DNA from: Dyella sp. GSA-30 | Lineage (GTDB): Bacteria > Pseudomonadota > Gammaproteobacteria > Xanthomonadales > Rhodanobacteraceae | Reading direction: 5' to 3' | Assembly (NCBI RefSeq): GCF_027924605.1 | Contig: NZ_AP027042.1 | Coordinates: 3,697,524 to 3,761,523, forward strand | DNA: 64,000 nucleotides | In this document: piece after piece, positions 8,492-16,756 of the stretch | Position numbering within the stretch: position 1 is the stretch's first letter | How the letters are laid out: every line of letters begins with the position of its first letter | Program-made: the position numbers and the translations under genes | Notes under the pieces: generated by a model | What the model was told of the DNA's origin: nothing | Seen by the model: the letters and a program-made list of their open reading frames with translations, nothing else | The model's database searches: none

Positions 8492-8857
8492 TCAATTCGA
8501 AGCTGGATCGGTAAATGTCGATGTGGGCAATGCCGCGCTCACAGCAGCCAACAAGATGTTTGCGCTCTCCATAACCCACTCCCTGTAGTGGTCCTCGGCC
8601 GCGATTCTCTCCTCGTCGGCCTTGGCCAGCGCATCAGTAGCCCAAAGCTCTCGTACCCGACCGACCGGAAATCTATCCGTTTCAGAATCGACGCCAACGA
8701 ATGGCCGGAAAAGTTCTTCGTTCAGTCCGTGATTCGACCAACCCCATTGGACAACCTCCCTGACACCCTCAGTCAGGCAGACGTTGCCTGCCAAAAGATC
8801 TTCAAGAGCCTGCTTGACGTGCCTCAGGACCACGGTGTTCGAATAGCCGACTTCCAT
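8492..8857 (-). CDS. Small cytoplasmic protein of unknown function
   Basis: A 121-residue product starts at 8857 after GGAG with close spacing. There is no signal peptide or membrane segment. It is largely helical, with motifs VLRHVKQALEDLLAGNVCL, TEGVREVVQWGW, PFVGVDSETDRFPVGRVREL and an acidic AEDHYREWVMES. The size, solo placement and position in a run of small minus-strand genes (ankyrin repeat, Imm32-like) are like those of orphan immunity proteins, but I do not recognise the family. The coding call rests on the ribosome binding site, codon usage and absence of a better frame. Confidence 0.65.
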   Translation of the reverse strand: MEVGYSNTVVLRHVKQALEDLLAGNVCLTEGVREVVQWGWSNHGLNEELFRPFVGVDSETDRFPVGRVRELWATDALAKADEERIAAEDHYREWVMESANILLAAVSAALPTSTFTDPASN

Positions 8858-8919
8858 ATATCTCCATATGCATGTTCAACAGCAAGGCTCGTCTTGAGTC
8901 GGACGCAGACGCTCTCAAT

Positions 8920-9378
8920 TCAATCCAACGATGATTCAAGCCTGGAAATTTCGCGCCGAAGCTGCTCGATTCGAGATTTAATGTATACGCTCCGCTGGCT
9001 TGCCTGTATCGACGTCATCAGCGGAGACAAATAGTCGCAAATGGCATCGTGGCCGCCCAGCCGAGCCGTTGTAAATGGCAGGTCGCCTTCGGACTGAGCG
9101 AAGAGGTCTGCGCCGTGGGCAACGAGAAGCTCGACAACAGCGATGTGACCTGCCATGCAAGCAATGTGCAGGGGCGTGTAACCTCGTTCACCAAACTGAT
9201 CAATGTTGATGCCCGCATTGATCAACGTTTTGGCAGCCTCTACGTCACCCCACAGGCATACGCAATGCAGCGCGTTGTCTCCCATGACGTTAGTCGCATT
9301 TACGTCCACGAGCTCGACACATGCAAAGTCAGCGGTCGAGGCGACCCTGTCCAAAATCAGTCGCAGTTGGCTGTCCAT
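8920..9378 (-). CDS. Ankyrin repeat protein
   Basis: The 152-residue protein contains about three ankyrin repeats: roughly 31-63 (NVMGDNALHCVCLWGDVEAA), 64-96 (the canonical RGYTPLHIACMAGHIAVVEL) and 97-128 (FTTARLGGHDAICDYL). Each has the helix-turn-helix and Asn/Asp hairpin pattern. A C-terminal helix (SRIEQLRREISRLESSLD) looks like a short coiled coil that could mediate dimerisation. No signal peptide is visible, so it is probably cytoplasmic. Ankyrin proteins of this size are protein-binding modules and often occur as immunity proteins beside toxins, but no toxin lies next to this one. AAGGA precedes the start codon. Confidence 0.87.
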   Translation of the reverse strand: MDSQLRLILDRVASTADFACVELVDVNATNVMGDNALHCVCLWGDVEAAKTLINAGINIDQFGERGYTPLHIACMAGHIAVVELLVAHGADLFAQSEGDLPFTTARLGGHDAICDYLSPLMTSIQASQRSVYIKSRIEQLRREISRLESSLD

Positions 9379-9452
9379 TACTAGTCCTTCGGGCTATTTT
9401 GGCCTGCAGAATTGCCGGCCTTGAGTCGAAAACGGAGCCTTCATAAGGCCAG

Positions 9453-9677
9453 TTATCTGACCTTAACTACGATCAACTCTGGGCCACCGGCTAGGCTTGG
9501 CAGCCTGTCGGTCAAGTGTGCGTGGTCAAAGCCATCACCCTCCATTTCGGAGGCCAACTCAGCGAGGACCTTTGCGATAGCTCTCAGTTCGCCCGGGCTA
9601 GCTAAGATGCTTGCCTCAGAGAGTTGGATGGGTGTCTTCTGTTCGTCATTCCCCTCCTCGTAACCAAACAGTTTCAT
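9453..9677 (-). CDS. Imm32-like immunity protein, orphan
   Basis: This 74-residue protein reads MKLFGYEEGNDEQ, then PIQLSEASILASPGELRAIA, KVLAELASEME and FDHAHLTDRLP, ending ELIVVKVR. The order of Leu-Tyr/Phe-Gly-Tyr N-terminus, beta strand, long amphipathic helix containing ASPGELR and the FxHxHL motif matches my memory of the Imm32 immunity family. That family protects against polymorphic toxins. It starts at 9677 after AAGGAGA. No cognate toxin is adjacent; both neighbours are small unrelated genes. The likely reading is an orphan immunity gene that guards against toxins from related strains. The family name should be confirmed. Confidence 0.6.
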   Translation of the reverse strand: MKLFGYEEGNDEQKTPIQLSEASILASPGELRAIAKVLAELASEMEGDGFDHAHLTDRLPSLAGGPELIVVKVR

Positions 9678-9785
9678 GCCAGTCTCCTTCTTTGATTCTC
9701 GTACTTATGAACTGTCCACTTTGAGTCGAAGGTGCACCTTCGTCGCCGTAGCTATGCCCTTTAACGACTCAAGAGTCCAAGCGTT

Positions 9786-10322
9786 TCACTTGAGCTCAAA
9801 CGAAGTGCGAAGCGGCACACTGGCTTGGCGAACATTGTCCTTGAGCAACACGCGCAACACCCATGTACCTGATGGATCGCCGGAATCGCCAGTCCACCCT
9901 ATAACCGCTGGCGATAGGAAAGTATGAGTTGCGGGTTCGTTGATAACGCCCTTGAAACAGGACATGCCGAGCTGATGAAACGTTGCTTTTCCATCGGGCC
10001 GAAGCACATCGATATCGCACGTGATATCCGCGGTGCTGCCTTCCTTTAAAAGAGGATTAGCGAAGAAGATCAGGAAAAAGACCTGTTGCCCTCTCGGAAT
10101 AGCTTTTGCCACAGTAAAATGAGGGATGGTGTCGGATGGCGTTTGCCATTTGGCCTGCCAATCCGCGTCCGGCGTGACCAGCAGCCTGCCGCCAAATCCC
10201 TTGATGGACCTCTGGGAGTCGGAATCGGGCACCGGATGTCCATGCTCGTCCCTCCACCCTTCCTGGCAAAACGCTGGCAAAGACAGCAAGGTCATCAGTA
10301 GCAAGCTCAGTCGCTTTGGCAT
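9786..10322 (-). CDS. Small secreted protein of unknown function
   Basis: A 178-residue product starts at 10322 directly after GGAGGATCC. The N-terminus MPKRLSLLLMTLLSLPAFCQ is a short signal peptide; the cysteine is not in a convincing lipobox. The mature part is beta-rich, with GGRLLVTPDADWQAKW, VFFLIFFANPLL, ITCDIDVLRPDG and GTWVLRVLLKDNV, and has two cysteines about 25 residues apart. This looks like an immunoglobulin-type or jelly-roll secreted domain. Similar short exported proteins accompany orphan immunity genes in this group, but that is contextual. No function is assigned. Confidence 0.72.
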   Translation of the reverse strand: MPKRLSLLLMTLLSLPAFCQEGWRDEHGHPVPDSDSQRSIKGFGGRLLVTPDADWQAKWQTPSDTIPHFTVAKAIPRGQQVFFLIFFANPLLKEGSTADITCDIDVLRPDGKATFHQLGMSCFKGVINEPATHTFLSPAVIGWTGDSGDPSGTWVLRVLLKDNVRQASVPLRTSFELK

Positions 10323-10434
10323 GGATCCTCCATTGAGTTGGCAAGCGATGCCAGTGTTCCGGCGTTCCCCTGTGGCGTCAACACGTGTGAAGATGGCCGT
10401 TTGGAGTCGACGCGGACTAACGCCATATCAGCTG

Positions 10435-10632
10435 CTAGCTTCGCGTAAAGGCATAGAGAGCAAAACACCAGCAGTAAACTCCCGCACCTATTTCTGTATG
10501 TAATACATAGGCAAAGATGAGGGTTCCCGCGATCCACCCAAGCCAGTACTTTGCGACAGATGCCCAGCCAAGCTGGTTGTGACGGAACGCCGTGAAGAAG
10601 GCCATTCCGATGCAGCCAAGAATAAAATTCAC
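10435..10632 (-). CDS. Small two-helix membrane protein
   Basis: This 65-residue frame begins at GTG (10632). AGGGGG lies only 4 bases upstream, a tight but usable spacing. It encodes two hydrophobic segments, FILGCIGMAFFTAF and WIAGTLIFAYVLHTEIGAGV, separated by a short polar loop. Hydrophobic helices in both segments and a conventional basic end make it a believable small inner-membrane protein. A longer frame that starts at the neighbouring ATG (10636) is out of phase and rich in Cys and Arg, so I reject it. The function is unknown. Confidence 0.45.
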   Translation of the reverse strand: MNFILGCIGMAFFTAFRHNQLGWASVAKYWLGWIAGTLIFAYVLHTEIGAGVYCWCFALYAFTRS

Positions 10633-10650
10633 CCATCCCCCTAAGTGGCG

Positions 10651-10776
10651 TCAGATTTCGGGCTCGTGACAGACCGCTTTAATGTTGCGTCCGTCCGGAC
10701 CCACGACGAAAGCTGCTAAGAAAAAAGCCTTGCTCGCTTCGTAGCCGCTGACTCCGAATACGACATGGTCAAACAT
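10651..10776 (-). pseudogene. VOC (glyoxalase-fold) remnant with large internal deletion
   Basis: A 41-residue frame keeps a strong ribosome binding site (AGGAGAACTC before ATG). It reads as the first 20 residues of a VOC-family protein (MFDHVVFGVSGYEASKAFFL) joined directly to the last 20 or so (VVGPDGRNIKAVCHEPEI). In intact VOC proteins of this type these ends are separated by about 80-90 residues. The simplest reading is an in-frame internal deletion that kept start, Shine-Dalgarno and stop. It sits 70 bp downstream of the 2'-phosphotransferase gene on the same strand. It could still be translated as a peptide but cannot form the metal-binding fold. Confidence 0.68.
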
Positions 10777-10846
10777 GAGTTCTCCTGAAAGGTGTTCGAG
10801 CCGCGACTTCCGTTTGACACCCGCTGCGGGTCGAACGCGAATCTTC

Positions 10847-11407
10847 CTAATCTGACTCGGGACAGTGCGGAAACTCGATATATGGAGCCGGAACATGGTC
10901 GGTAAGCCAAACGCCGTTCTTGGACTGATAGAAAACACACCCGCTGTGCCACATGTCCTCGGCCAAAATCGTAAGGACAACGGGTGGTCCATGACGAGCT
11001 CCGACCGCGTTCGCCGTGTCCGCATCTTGCGATAGATGGACATGATGCCTCGCGCCTTTTATCAGCCCCGATTGACGGATCGAGGGCAGGAAGCGCGTCG
11101 CTGTGCCGTGATAGAGAACGGCCGGTGGCTGGAGGGGCGCAAGTTCAAGATCTACCTCGACGGAATGCCCTTGGTTTGCCCGAATTTTTTGCCCGGACGA
11201 ATCGAGCGTGAAGCGTTGCTTCTCGCTATTTCTGACAATAACCAGAATATCGTCGGCAGTTATGTCGTGGCCGCTTGCATTGGCGAGCCGAACAAGCTCC
11301 TGCAAGTCTGCCCACCCATTTGCGTCGAGGCTTAGCCCAATCAACGCAGGCTGATGTCTAAGCACCAGGCTAAGGAATTTGCTTTTGGAGACAAGGGCTT
11401 TGTCCAT
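10847..11407 (-). CDS. kptA: RNA 2'-phosphotransferase (Tpt1/KptA family)
   Basis: The family transfers an internal RNA 2'-phosphate to NAD+, giving ADP-ribose 1'',2''-cyclic phosphate; in bacteria the natural substrate is uncertain. I start at 11407 (186 residues) after AGGAGGAAG; a TTG further upstream would contain that ribosome binding site. The N-terminal winged-helix lobe carries KFLSLVLRHQP (R17, H18). The C-terminal ADP-ribosyltransferase-like lobe carries RANQGHS (R76), LYHGT (100-102) and ARHG (R138), giving the Arg-His-Arg-Arg catalytic set. The end reads NGVWLTDHVPAPYI. All expected residues are present. The gene sits alone among small accessory genes, with a VOC remnant just downstream. 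Confidence 0.93.
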   Translation of the reverse strand: MDKALVSKSKFLSLVLRHQPALIGLSLDANGWADLQELVRLANASGHDITADDILVIVRNSEKQRFTLDSSGQKIRANQGHSVEVDLELAPLQPPAVLYHGTATRFLPSIRQSGLIKGARHHVHLSQDADTANAVGARHGPPVVLTILAEDMWHSGCVFYQSKNGVWLTDHVPAPYIEFPHCPESD

Positions 11408-11554
11408 GTGCTCTAGCTTCCTCCTCAACGGTCATTGGGCTGCACCGCCCTCAATGATATCGGCTGAAGCGCTCGCCCCATACTGTCTCCTCCCGCGCGA
11501 CGAAGGAAAATGGCACCATGGCGAGGCCGTTTCACCGCTTCGGGAAGACCAAGT

Positions 11555-13147
11555 ATGTTCAACGCATCTCTGCATTCACGCCGTATCGCTCTAGGCCTGG
11601 CCATGGCTCTGGTTTCTGCGCCAATGCTGGCTTCGGATGCGGCGCCGAGCGCTGACATCGTCACCGGGCGCCTGTCGGGTATCCACGATGCCAAGACCGG
11701 TTTGAACGAGTTCAAAGGCATTCCCTACGCTGCGCCGCCCATTGGATCGCTGCGCTGGAAGCCACCGCAATCGGTCGTTGCATGGAAGGATGTACGCAAA
11801 GCCGACCGTTTCGGCCCGCGATGCATGCAGCGTCCCATCTTCAGCGACATGGTGTTCCGCTCCGACGGCATGAGCGAAGACTGCTTGTATCTCAATGTCT
11901 GGACACCCGCAGATGCTCCGAACAAGAAGCTGCCAGTGCTGGTGTATTTCTACGGCGGCGGTTTCATCGGCGGCGATGGATCGGAGCCGCGCTACGACGG
12001 TGCCAGCCTGGCGCAGCACGGGATCGTGACGGTTACGGTCAATTACCGGCTGGATGTCTTCGGCTTCCTGGCCTCCCCCGCCCTGGCGGCCGAATCTCCC
12101 GAGCATGCTGCCGGTAACTACGGCTTGCTCGACCAACACGCGGCGCTTGAGTGGGTGAAGCGCAACATCGCCGCGTTCGGTGGCGATCCGGATCAGGTCA
12201 CCATCGGTGGCGAATCCGCCGGCTCCATGTCCGTGTCGGCGCAGATGGCTTCGCCACTCTCCAAGGGGCTGATCCGCCGGGCCATCGGCGAAAGCGGCGC
12301 CATGCTCGGCAACCTCAATCCGACACCGCTTGCCCAGACCATGCGTGAAGGCGAGGCCTTCGAACGTCGCGTCGGTGCGCGCTCGCTGGATCAGCTTCGT
12401 GCGATGAGTGCACAGGCGCTGCTGGATGCCGCGGGCCAAAAAGACGTGCCCGAGTTCAGACCCACGATCGACGGCTATTTTCTCCCTCGCCCGCCCAAGG
12501 ACATCTACGAGGCCGGCGAGCAGGCGCATATTCCCTTGCTGCTCGGCGCAAACTCGCAAGAAGGCAGCTACGTCAGCCTGTTCGAGGGTCAGCCGCCGAA
12601 CCAGGCCAATTATCGCGCGGCCGTGCAGAAGCGTTTTGGCGAACATGCGGCCGAAGCCCTCAAGCTCTATCCGGGCGAGACCGACGCCGACATCAAGACG
12701 TCCGGTACGGCGCTCGCGGGCGATGACTTCATCGCCTTCTCAACGTGGCAATGGATGCGCATGCATCGCCAAACCGGTCGCGCGCCGGTGTACTACTACT
12801 ATTTCACGCAGGCACGTCCGTCCAAGCGCGAAGGTAACGCCGGCCCGGATGCCGGCGCCGTGCACAGCGGCGAGATCGAATACGCGTTGGGCAATCTGTC
12901 GGGCAACGCAGTCTATGCCTGGACAACGACCGACCGTCACGTCTCGGAAGTGATGCAGGGCTACTGGGCTCGCTTCATCCAGACGGGCGATCCGAATGGT
13001 CCAGGCCTGCCGCACTGGCCAGCGGCAGCGAACAAGGACGGCGGTCTGTTGCGTCAGGTCATCGGCACGGATACGCACACCATGATCGATCGCAATGCAG
13101 CGCGTTATCAGTTTCTGATGGGCGTCGAGGGCACTAAAGTTCTGTGA
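11555..13147 (+). CDS. Exported type-B carboxylesterase
   Basis: This 530-residue serine hydrolase starts at 11555, preceded by GGGAAG, with a signal peptide ending near SAPMLASDA. The alpha/beta-hydrolase core is complete: FKGIPYAAPPIGSLRWKPP, the SEDCLYLNVWTP motif, oxyanion loop YFYGGGFIGG, nucleophile elbow GGESAG (S221), acid E336 in NSQEGSYV and catalytic H437 in GAVHSGEIEYALGNL. It should hydrolyse carboxylic esters in the periplasm or outside the cell; the natural substrate is unknown. Length is typical for bacterial para-nitrobenzyl esterase-like members. It is transcribed alone. An ATG 45 bp upstream is in frame but would precede the signal sequence with a charged extension. Confidence 0.94.
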   Translation: MFNASLHSRRIALGLAMALVSAPMLASDAAPSADIVTGRLSGIHDAKTGLNEFKGIPYAAPPIGSLRWKPPQSVVAWKDVRKADRFGPRCMQRPIFSDMVFRSDGMSEDCLYLNVWTPADAPNKKLPVLVYFYGGGFIGGDGSEPRYDGASLAQHGIVTVTVNYRLDVFGFLASPALAAESPEHAAGNYGLLDQHAALEWVKRNIAAFGGDPDQVTIGGESAGSMSVSAQMASPLSKGLIRRAIGESGAMLGNLNPTPLAQTMREGEAFERRVGARSLDQLRAMSAQALLDAAGQKDVPEFRPTIDGYFLPRPPKDIYEAGEQAHIPLLLGANSQEGSYVSLFEGQPPNQANYRAAVQKRFGEHAAEALKLYPGETDADIKTSGTALAGDDFIAFSTWQWMRMHRQTGRAPVYYYYFTQARPSKREGNAGPDAGAVHSGEIEYALGNLSGNAVYAWTTTDRHVSEVMQGYWARFIQTGDPNGPGLPHWPAAANKDGGLLRQVIGTDTHTMIDRNAARYQFLMGVEGTKVL

Positions 13148-13219
13148 AAATCGTTACGTAAAGTCAGGGCCGGGCGTCCACCAAAGCGAAGGAACGATTC
13201 CTTCCATCGCAACCTGCTA

Positions 13220-13855
13220 TCAGGCCGCCCTCACATAGCGCACATGCGTGGCGGTTGATCCCTCAAGAACCCTCTCGATGCGAAATTGCGGCGCGGGCTC
13301 GTGCAGGTTCTCGAACAGGCGTCGTCCACCGCCGAACAATACAGGTGCCAGGGCGATTTCCAGTTCGTCGACAGCGCCCAGGTTGAGGTACTGCTGGATC
13401 GCCTCCGCGCCACCCGAGATGCGGATGTCACGATCGCCTGCGGATTCCCTAGCCAGCTCCAGCGCACGCTCCGGCCCCTCATTGATGAAGTAAAACGTCG
13501 TCCCGCCGGAGCGCTCCCAGGGGTCGCGTTTCTCATGAGTAAGGACGTAAACCGGGGTGTGAAACGGGGCGTCCTCCGGCCAGGAGCTCTCGCCCTGGTC
13601 GAACATCCGCTTGCCCATGATGTTGGCGCCGCAACGCTCGTTGGTGCTGCGAAGCAGGTCGTTCACCGGGCCTGTCTCACCTCCGGGTCCGAGCTTGAGG
13701 AGGTTCTCGCGAAAGTACTGTTGATTGAGGATCCAGGCCATCATCGCACCCCACTTGGCACCCCAGTTCTTGTACTCGGGCTTGCCCATGGTCATGCCTT
13801 CCGGTGCCATGTAGCCATCGAGGCTGAGTCCGATGTTGACGAATACCTTGCTCAT
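13220..13855 (-). CDS. RibD/dihydrofolate reductase-like protein
   Basis: The 211-residue product starts at 13855, seven bases after GGAGG. It has the RibD C-terminal/DHFR-like fold: KVFVNIGLSLDGYMAP at the N-terminus, GANIMGKRMFDQGE in the core, PVYVLTHEKRDPW, the substrate and NADPH region IRISGGAEAIQQYLNLGAVDEL, and LAPVLFGGGRRLFENL. Proteins of this size are annotated as dihydrofolate reductase family or deaminase reductase, but their real substrates are mostly unknown, so I do not call folA. It stands alone on its strand. A 63-bp element shared with the GST upstream region lies 93 bp upstream and may control both genes. Confidence 0.92.
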   Translation of the reverse strand: MSKVFVNIGLSLDGYMAPEGMTMGKPEYKNWGAKWGAMMAWILNQQYFRENLLKLGPGGETGPVNDLLRSTNERCGANIMGKRMFDQGESSWPEDAPFHTPVYVLTHEKRDPWERSGGTTFYFINEGPERALELARESAGDRDIRISGGAEAIQQYLNLGAVDELEIALAPVLFGGGRRLFENLHEPAPQFRIERVLEGSTATHVRYVRAA

Positions 13856-13947
13856 GATGCTCCTCCGTATGTTCGAATGTCGGCCTGATGCTGGCATCAG
13901 GCGGCTGCGAAGCCATCCGCCTCGAACGAGTTGTCAGGTAGCATAAT

Positions 13948-14010
13948 GACGAATGGGTATCTCCAGAATCGACATCGCCGGCTGAACTTTAGCCCGGCGA
14001 CGGAGATGTC
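13948..14010 (-). repeat. Upstream repeated element, copy B (upstream of DHFR-like gene)
   Basis: This is the second copy of the element at 8371-8434, in the same orientation to its downstream gene. This copy also forms a GC-rich stem, CGCCGGCT pairing with AGCCCGGCG around a GAACTT loop, which copy A does not. The minus strand holds a 13-codon frame at 13934-13975 starting MSILEIPIR. The identity is seen directly; a regulatory role is inferred from the matched placement. Confidence 0.55.
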
Positions 14011-14140
14011 TTGGAGCCGACGTCAGGAACGGCCGGTGCGGGAGATGGCAGGCGGCCAACCGCAAACATCTGCCAAGTAAGCGATGATCCTCGACCCCAT
14101 GTCTCGCGGTGACCGCGACACACGGGGTCGAACAGACGAT

Positions 14141-16756
14141 TCAGATCCGGAACGTCACGGATTTTGTTCCGAACGGCGTATAGCCATCATCGAAGAAGTA
14201 CCAGGCGTCATATCGACCCGATGGCAACGCGCCACCGGTGGCTGCTGACAGCGTCACTGAACCCACGCCGCGTGGCGCGCAGACCCAACGCAGAAGATTG
14301 GCTTTCGAGGGAGTCGCCCCTGCCGGAAACACGCCGAGCCAATTCTTGGGACTATGACGCCACGGCGGCGTCGCGTAGTCGAAGCGCAGCGTCTCGTAAG
14401 TACTCCCGTGAATGGCGAACGACGGCCGGAACAGTCGATCATTGCCGATGGCCGGGTCGGTCATCGGCTCGCGAAGCCGATGCTGGACGCAACCGGCCAC
14501 TCGCCTGAAGTAGGCGGCATCGCCAGCCACTCGAATACTGGCGTCGTACCAACCCGCACTGCCCTGCCATTCGATCGTTCGCTCGCTTCCGGCATCTACC
14601 CGAATCTGGAGCGGTTCGTTCTCGTAGTACGCGTTGTCGGTCAACTGAAAAATACACGCGCTCAAGCTTGCCCGGTTGTCCAGCTTGATAAGCAGATTGC
14701 CGCGCAACGCATGCTGCGAAGTGATGACTTCAGGGGCCTGGCCCGATTGCACCATCCCATTCACATCGCCGCGGAACTCGCGCACGAAGCCGTTGGGGCC
14801 GAATACGGACCAGTCGTAGACACCCTTGTCGCCAACCGACATGGGAGGCTTGGTCAGCAGTGATTTACCCGCTTCGACGGTGTAGTGATAAGGCTCCTGG
14901 GTGCTCGACATCGGGTCACGATATGCGATGAAGGCGACGCCGGTCGTTCCTGTGTTGGTGAAGCGAACCGAAAGGTGATCTAAGTCGACCTGAGCGGCGG
15001 CGGAAAAGGCATAGCCCAGACGACACGCCGACCGCATCTTTGGAGCCTGCAGCGGAAACGCCTGCGGGTTGGGCACGGCAGCCTGGGCGGTACCGTTCTT
15101 GAACGTCGTGCTTGTGTCGATCGGCCGCAGTTGGCTCGGCCTGAAATCAAGGGCCTCGGTAAGGTCGCCGCAGACCGACCGGCGCCAGTCCGAGATAGCC
15201 TGGCATTGCGTGCTTCCGCGTGCCGCGCTTTCGGTCCCGAGCGCCTTGGCGATCGACCATTGCTCCAGAAACTGCAGCACGGACGTGTGATCGCACAGCT
15301 GCGAGTAGACCTTTCCGCCTGCGGTCCACGGAGAGATGATCAGCATGGGCACTCGCGGCCCCAGCCCGACGGGAACCGACGCATAGTTTTCCGCTGAGCC
15401 AGCATCGGCCAAGGTCATTTCGCCGTAATGGGGACTGATGGCGGGAATCGGCGGAGGAACATGGTCGAAGTAACCGTCGTTCTCGTCGTACATAAGCATG
15501 AAGACGGTCTTGCGGAAAACCTCCGGATGATCGTTTACCAGGACGCTGAGCAACCGGGCGGTGAACGACTCACCATCTCCGGGCGAGGAGCTTGGATGCT
15601 CGCAAAACTGCGCCGGCGCCACGATCCATGAAACGCGTGGCAGTCCGGATTTCACCGTGCCCAACGCGGGGTTATCGGGCTCCATACCGGCTGCAACGTC
15701 CTTGGCAAACTCGGCGATGATGGCATCACCGGTCTTTGCCGCATTGGCGGCGAATACACGCCCACGCTGATACAGCGACTGAAAATAGGGATCTTCGGAT
15801 TGATTGATCGGCTTGCCGCTGTTGTCGATCCGGAAATTTTTGAAGTACTGAAGGTAGTTGTCACCGTAGTTGTCGTACTCCTGGTAGACCTTCCAGGTGA
15901 TGCGATTGTCCGTCAAGGTTTCTGCGTAGGTCTTCCAATCCGCGATGCCGGCGTTGACGGCCGCGTCTCTTGCCTGGGGCGTCTGCCCATACATGGCGGG
16001 CGTGATGTCCGTGTTGATATCGCACTGAATATCGGAGACGTAACCGCAGCTACCGTAGTTGTCCGGGAAATTCATGGGCGGTGGAACCGTTCCCGACCAT
16101 AGACAGAATCGGTTGGGGTCCGTCGCTGCGAAGATGGAACAGTGGTAGGCATCGCAGACGGTGAAGGCATTGGCGAGCTGGTAATAGAACGGCAGGTCTT
16201 CGGCGTTGAGGCAGCCCATCGATTGCCTGCTCTTCAAAGGCACCCAGGTATCCCAGTTGCGCCACGTATCTTGCGAAGCCTTCCAGCTATGGTCCAGATC
16301 CGTCATGTACTGGTACTGCACATTGCCTGGCTGGTTGAGCCTGAAAGGCAGCACGTAATGGGCGGACTGCGCCGCGCGATCGGTGTCGTACCAGCCGGAG
16401 GGCGACGTCCAGCTGGCATAGGGCACGTGCGCGCTGAAACCTCTTGAGCCGGGATTCAAGCCTTCCGGTTGATACCAGACATAGTTTCCACTGGGCATCG
16501 GCACAGGCCGTGGGTCGCCGTAACCACGAACACCGGGAAGCATGCCGAAGTAGTGGTCGAACGACCTGTTTTCCTGCATGAAGATGATGACGTGTTCAAC
16601 GTCCGCCAGGCTTGGATTGCCGGTGGGATTGTGTGGCTCGATGGCCAGCGCCTTTTCGATGAGGCCCGGCCACGCCGATAGCGCAGCCAACCCGCCCGCC
16701 GTTCCTGCAGTCATTTTCAAGAAGCGTCGGCGCTTGAGGTCGTCAATCTCGCTCAT
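14141..16756 (-). CDS. Phosphocholine-specific phospholipase C, Tat-exported
   Basis: This 871-residue enzyme should hydrolyse phosphatidylcholine or sphingomyelin to release phosphocholine. The N-terminus MSEIDDLKRRRFLKMTAG is a twin-arginine signal, so the protein is exported folded. The catalytic phosphoesterase domain (about 45-530) begins with VEHVIIFMQENRSFDHYFGM and includes DLDHSWKASQDTW, MLMYDENDGYFDHVPPP and VPMLIISPWTAGG. Two C-terminal domains of the DUF756 type (about 590-690 and 700-870) follow, giving the full family length. In other bacteria the products supply choline and phosphate and can be virulence factors, often under phosphate control; no Pho box was identified here. 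It is a single gene with no chaperone beside it. Confidence 0.95.
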   Translation of the reverse strand: MSEIDDLKRRRFLKMTAGTAGGLAALSAWPGLIEKALAIEPHNPTGNPSLADVEHVIIFMQENRSFDHYFGMLPGVRGYGDPRPVPMPSGNYVWYQPEGLNPGSRGFSAHVPYASWTSPSGWYDTDRAAQSAHYVLPFRLNQPGNVQYQYMTDLDHSWKASQDTWRNWDTWVPLKSRQSMGCLNAEDLPFYYQLANAFTVCDAYHCSIFAATDPNRFCLWSGTVPPPMNFPDNYGSCGYVSDIQCDINTDITPAMYGQTPQARDAAVNAGIADWKTYAETLTDNRITWKVYQEYDNYGDNYLQYFKNFRIDNSGKPINQSEDPYFQSLYQRGRVFAANAAKTGDAIIAEFAKDVAAGMEPDNPALGTVKSGLPRVSWIVAPAQFCEHPSSSPGDGESFTARLLSVLVNDHPEVFRKTVFMLMYDENDGYFDHVPPPIPAISPHYGEMTLADAGSAENYASVPVGLGPRVPMLIISPWTAGGKVYSQLCDHTSVLQFLEQWSIAKALGTESAARGSTQCQAISDWRRSVCGDLTEALDFRPSQLRPIDTSTTFKNGTAQAAVPNPQAFPLQAPKMRSACRLGYAFSAAAQVDLDHLSVRFTNTGTTGVAFIAYRDPMSSTQEPYHYTVEAGKSLLTKPPMSVGDKGVYDWSVFGPNGFVREFRGDVNGMVQSGQAPEVITSQHALRGNLLIKLDNRASLSACIFQLTDNAYYENEPLQIRVDAGSERTIEWQGSAGWYDASIRVAGDAAYFRRVAGCVQHRLREPMTDPAIGNDRLFRPSFAIHGSTYETLRFDYATPPWRHSPKNWLGVFPAGATPSKANLLRWVCAPRGVGSVTLSAATGGALPSGRYDAWYFFDDGYTPFGTKSVTFRI

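Noticed and set aside
10307-10636. 109-codon minus-strand frame overlapping the small membrane protein
   Set aside because: Its product is a Cys/Arg-rich, motif-free sequence, while the overlapping GTG-initiated frame encodes two clean hydrophobic helices.
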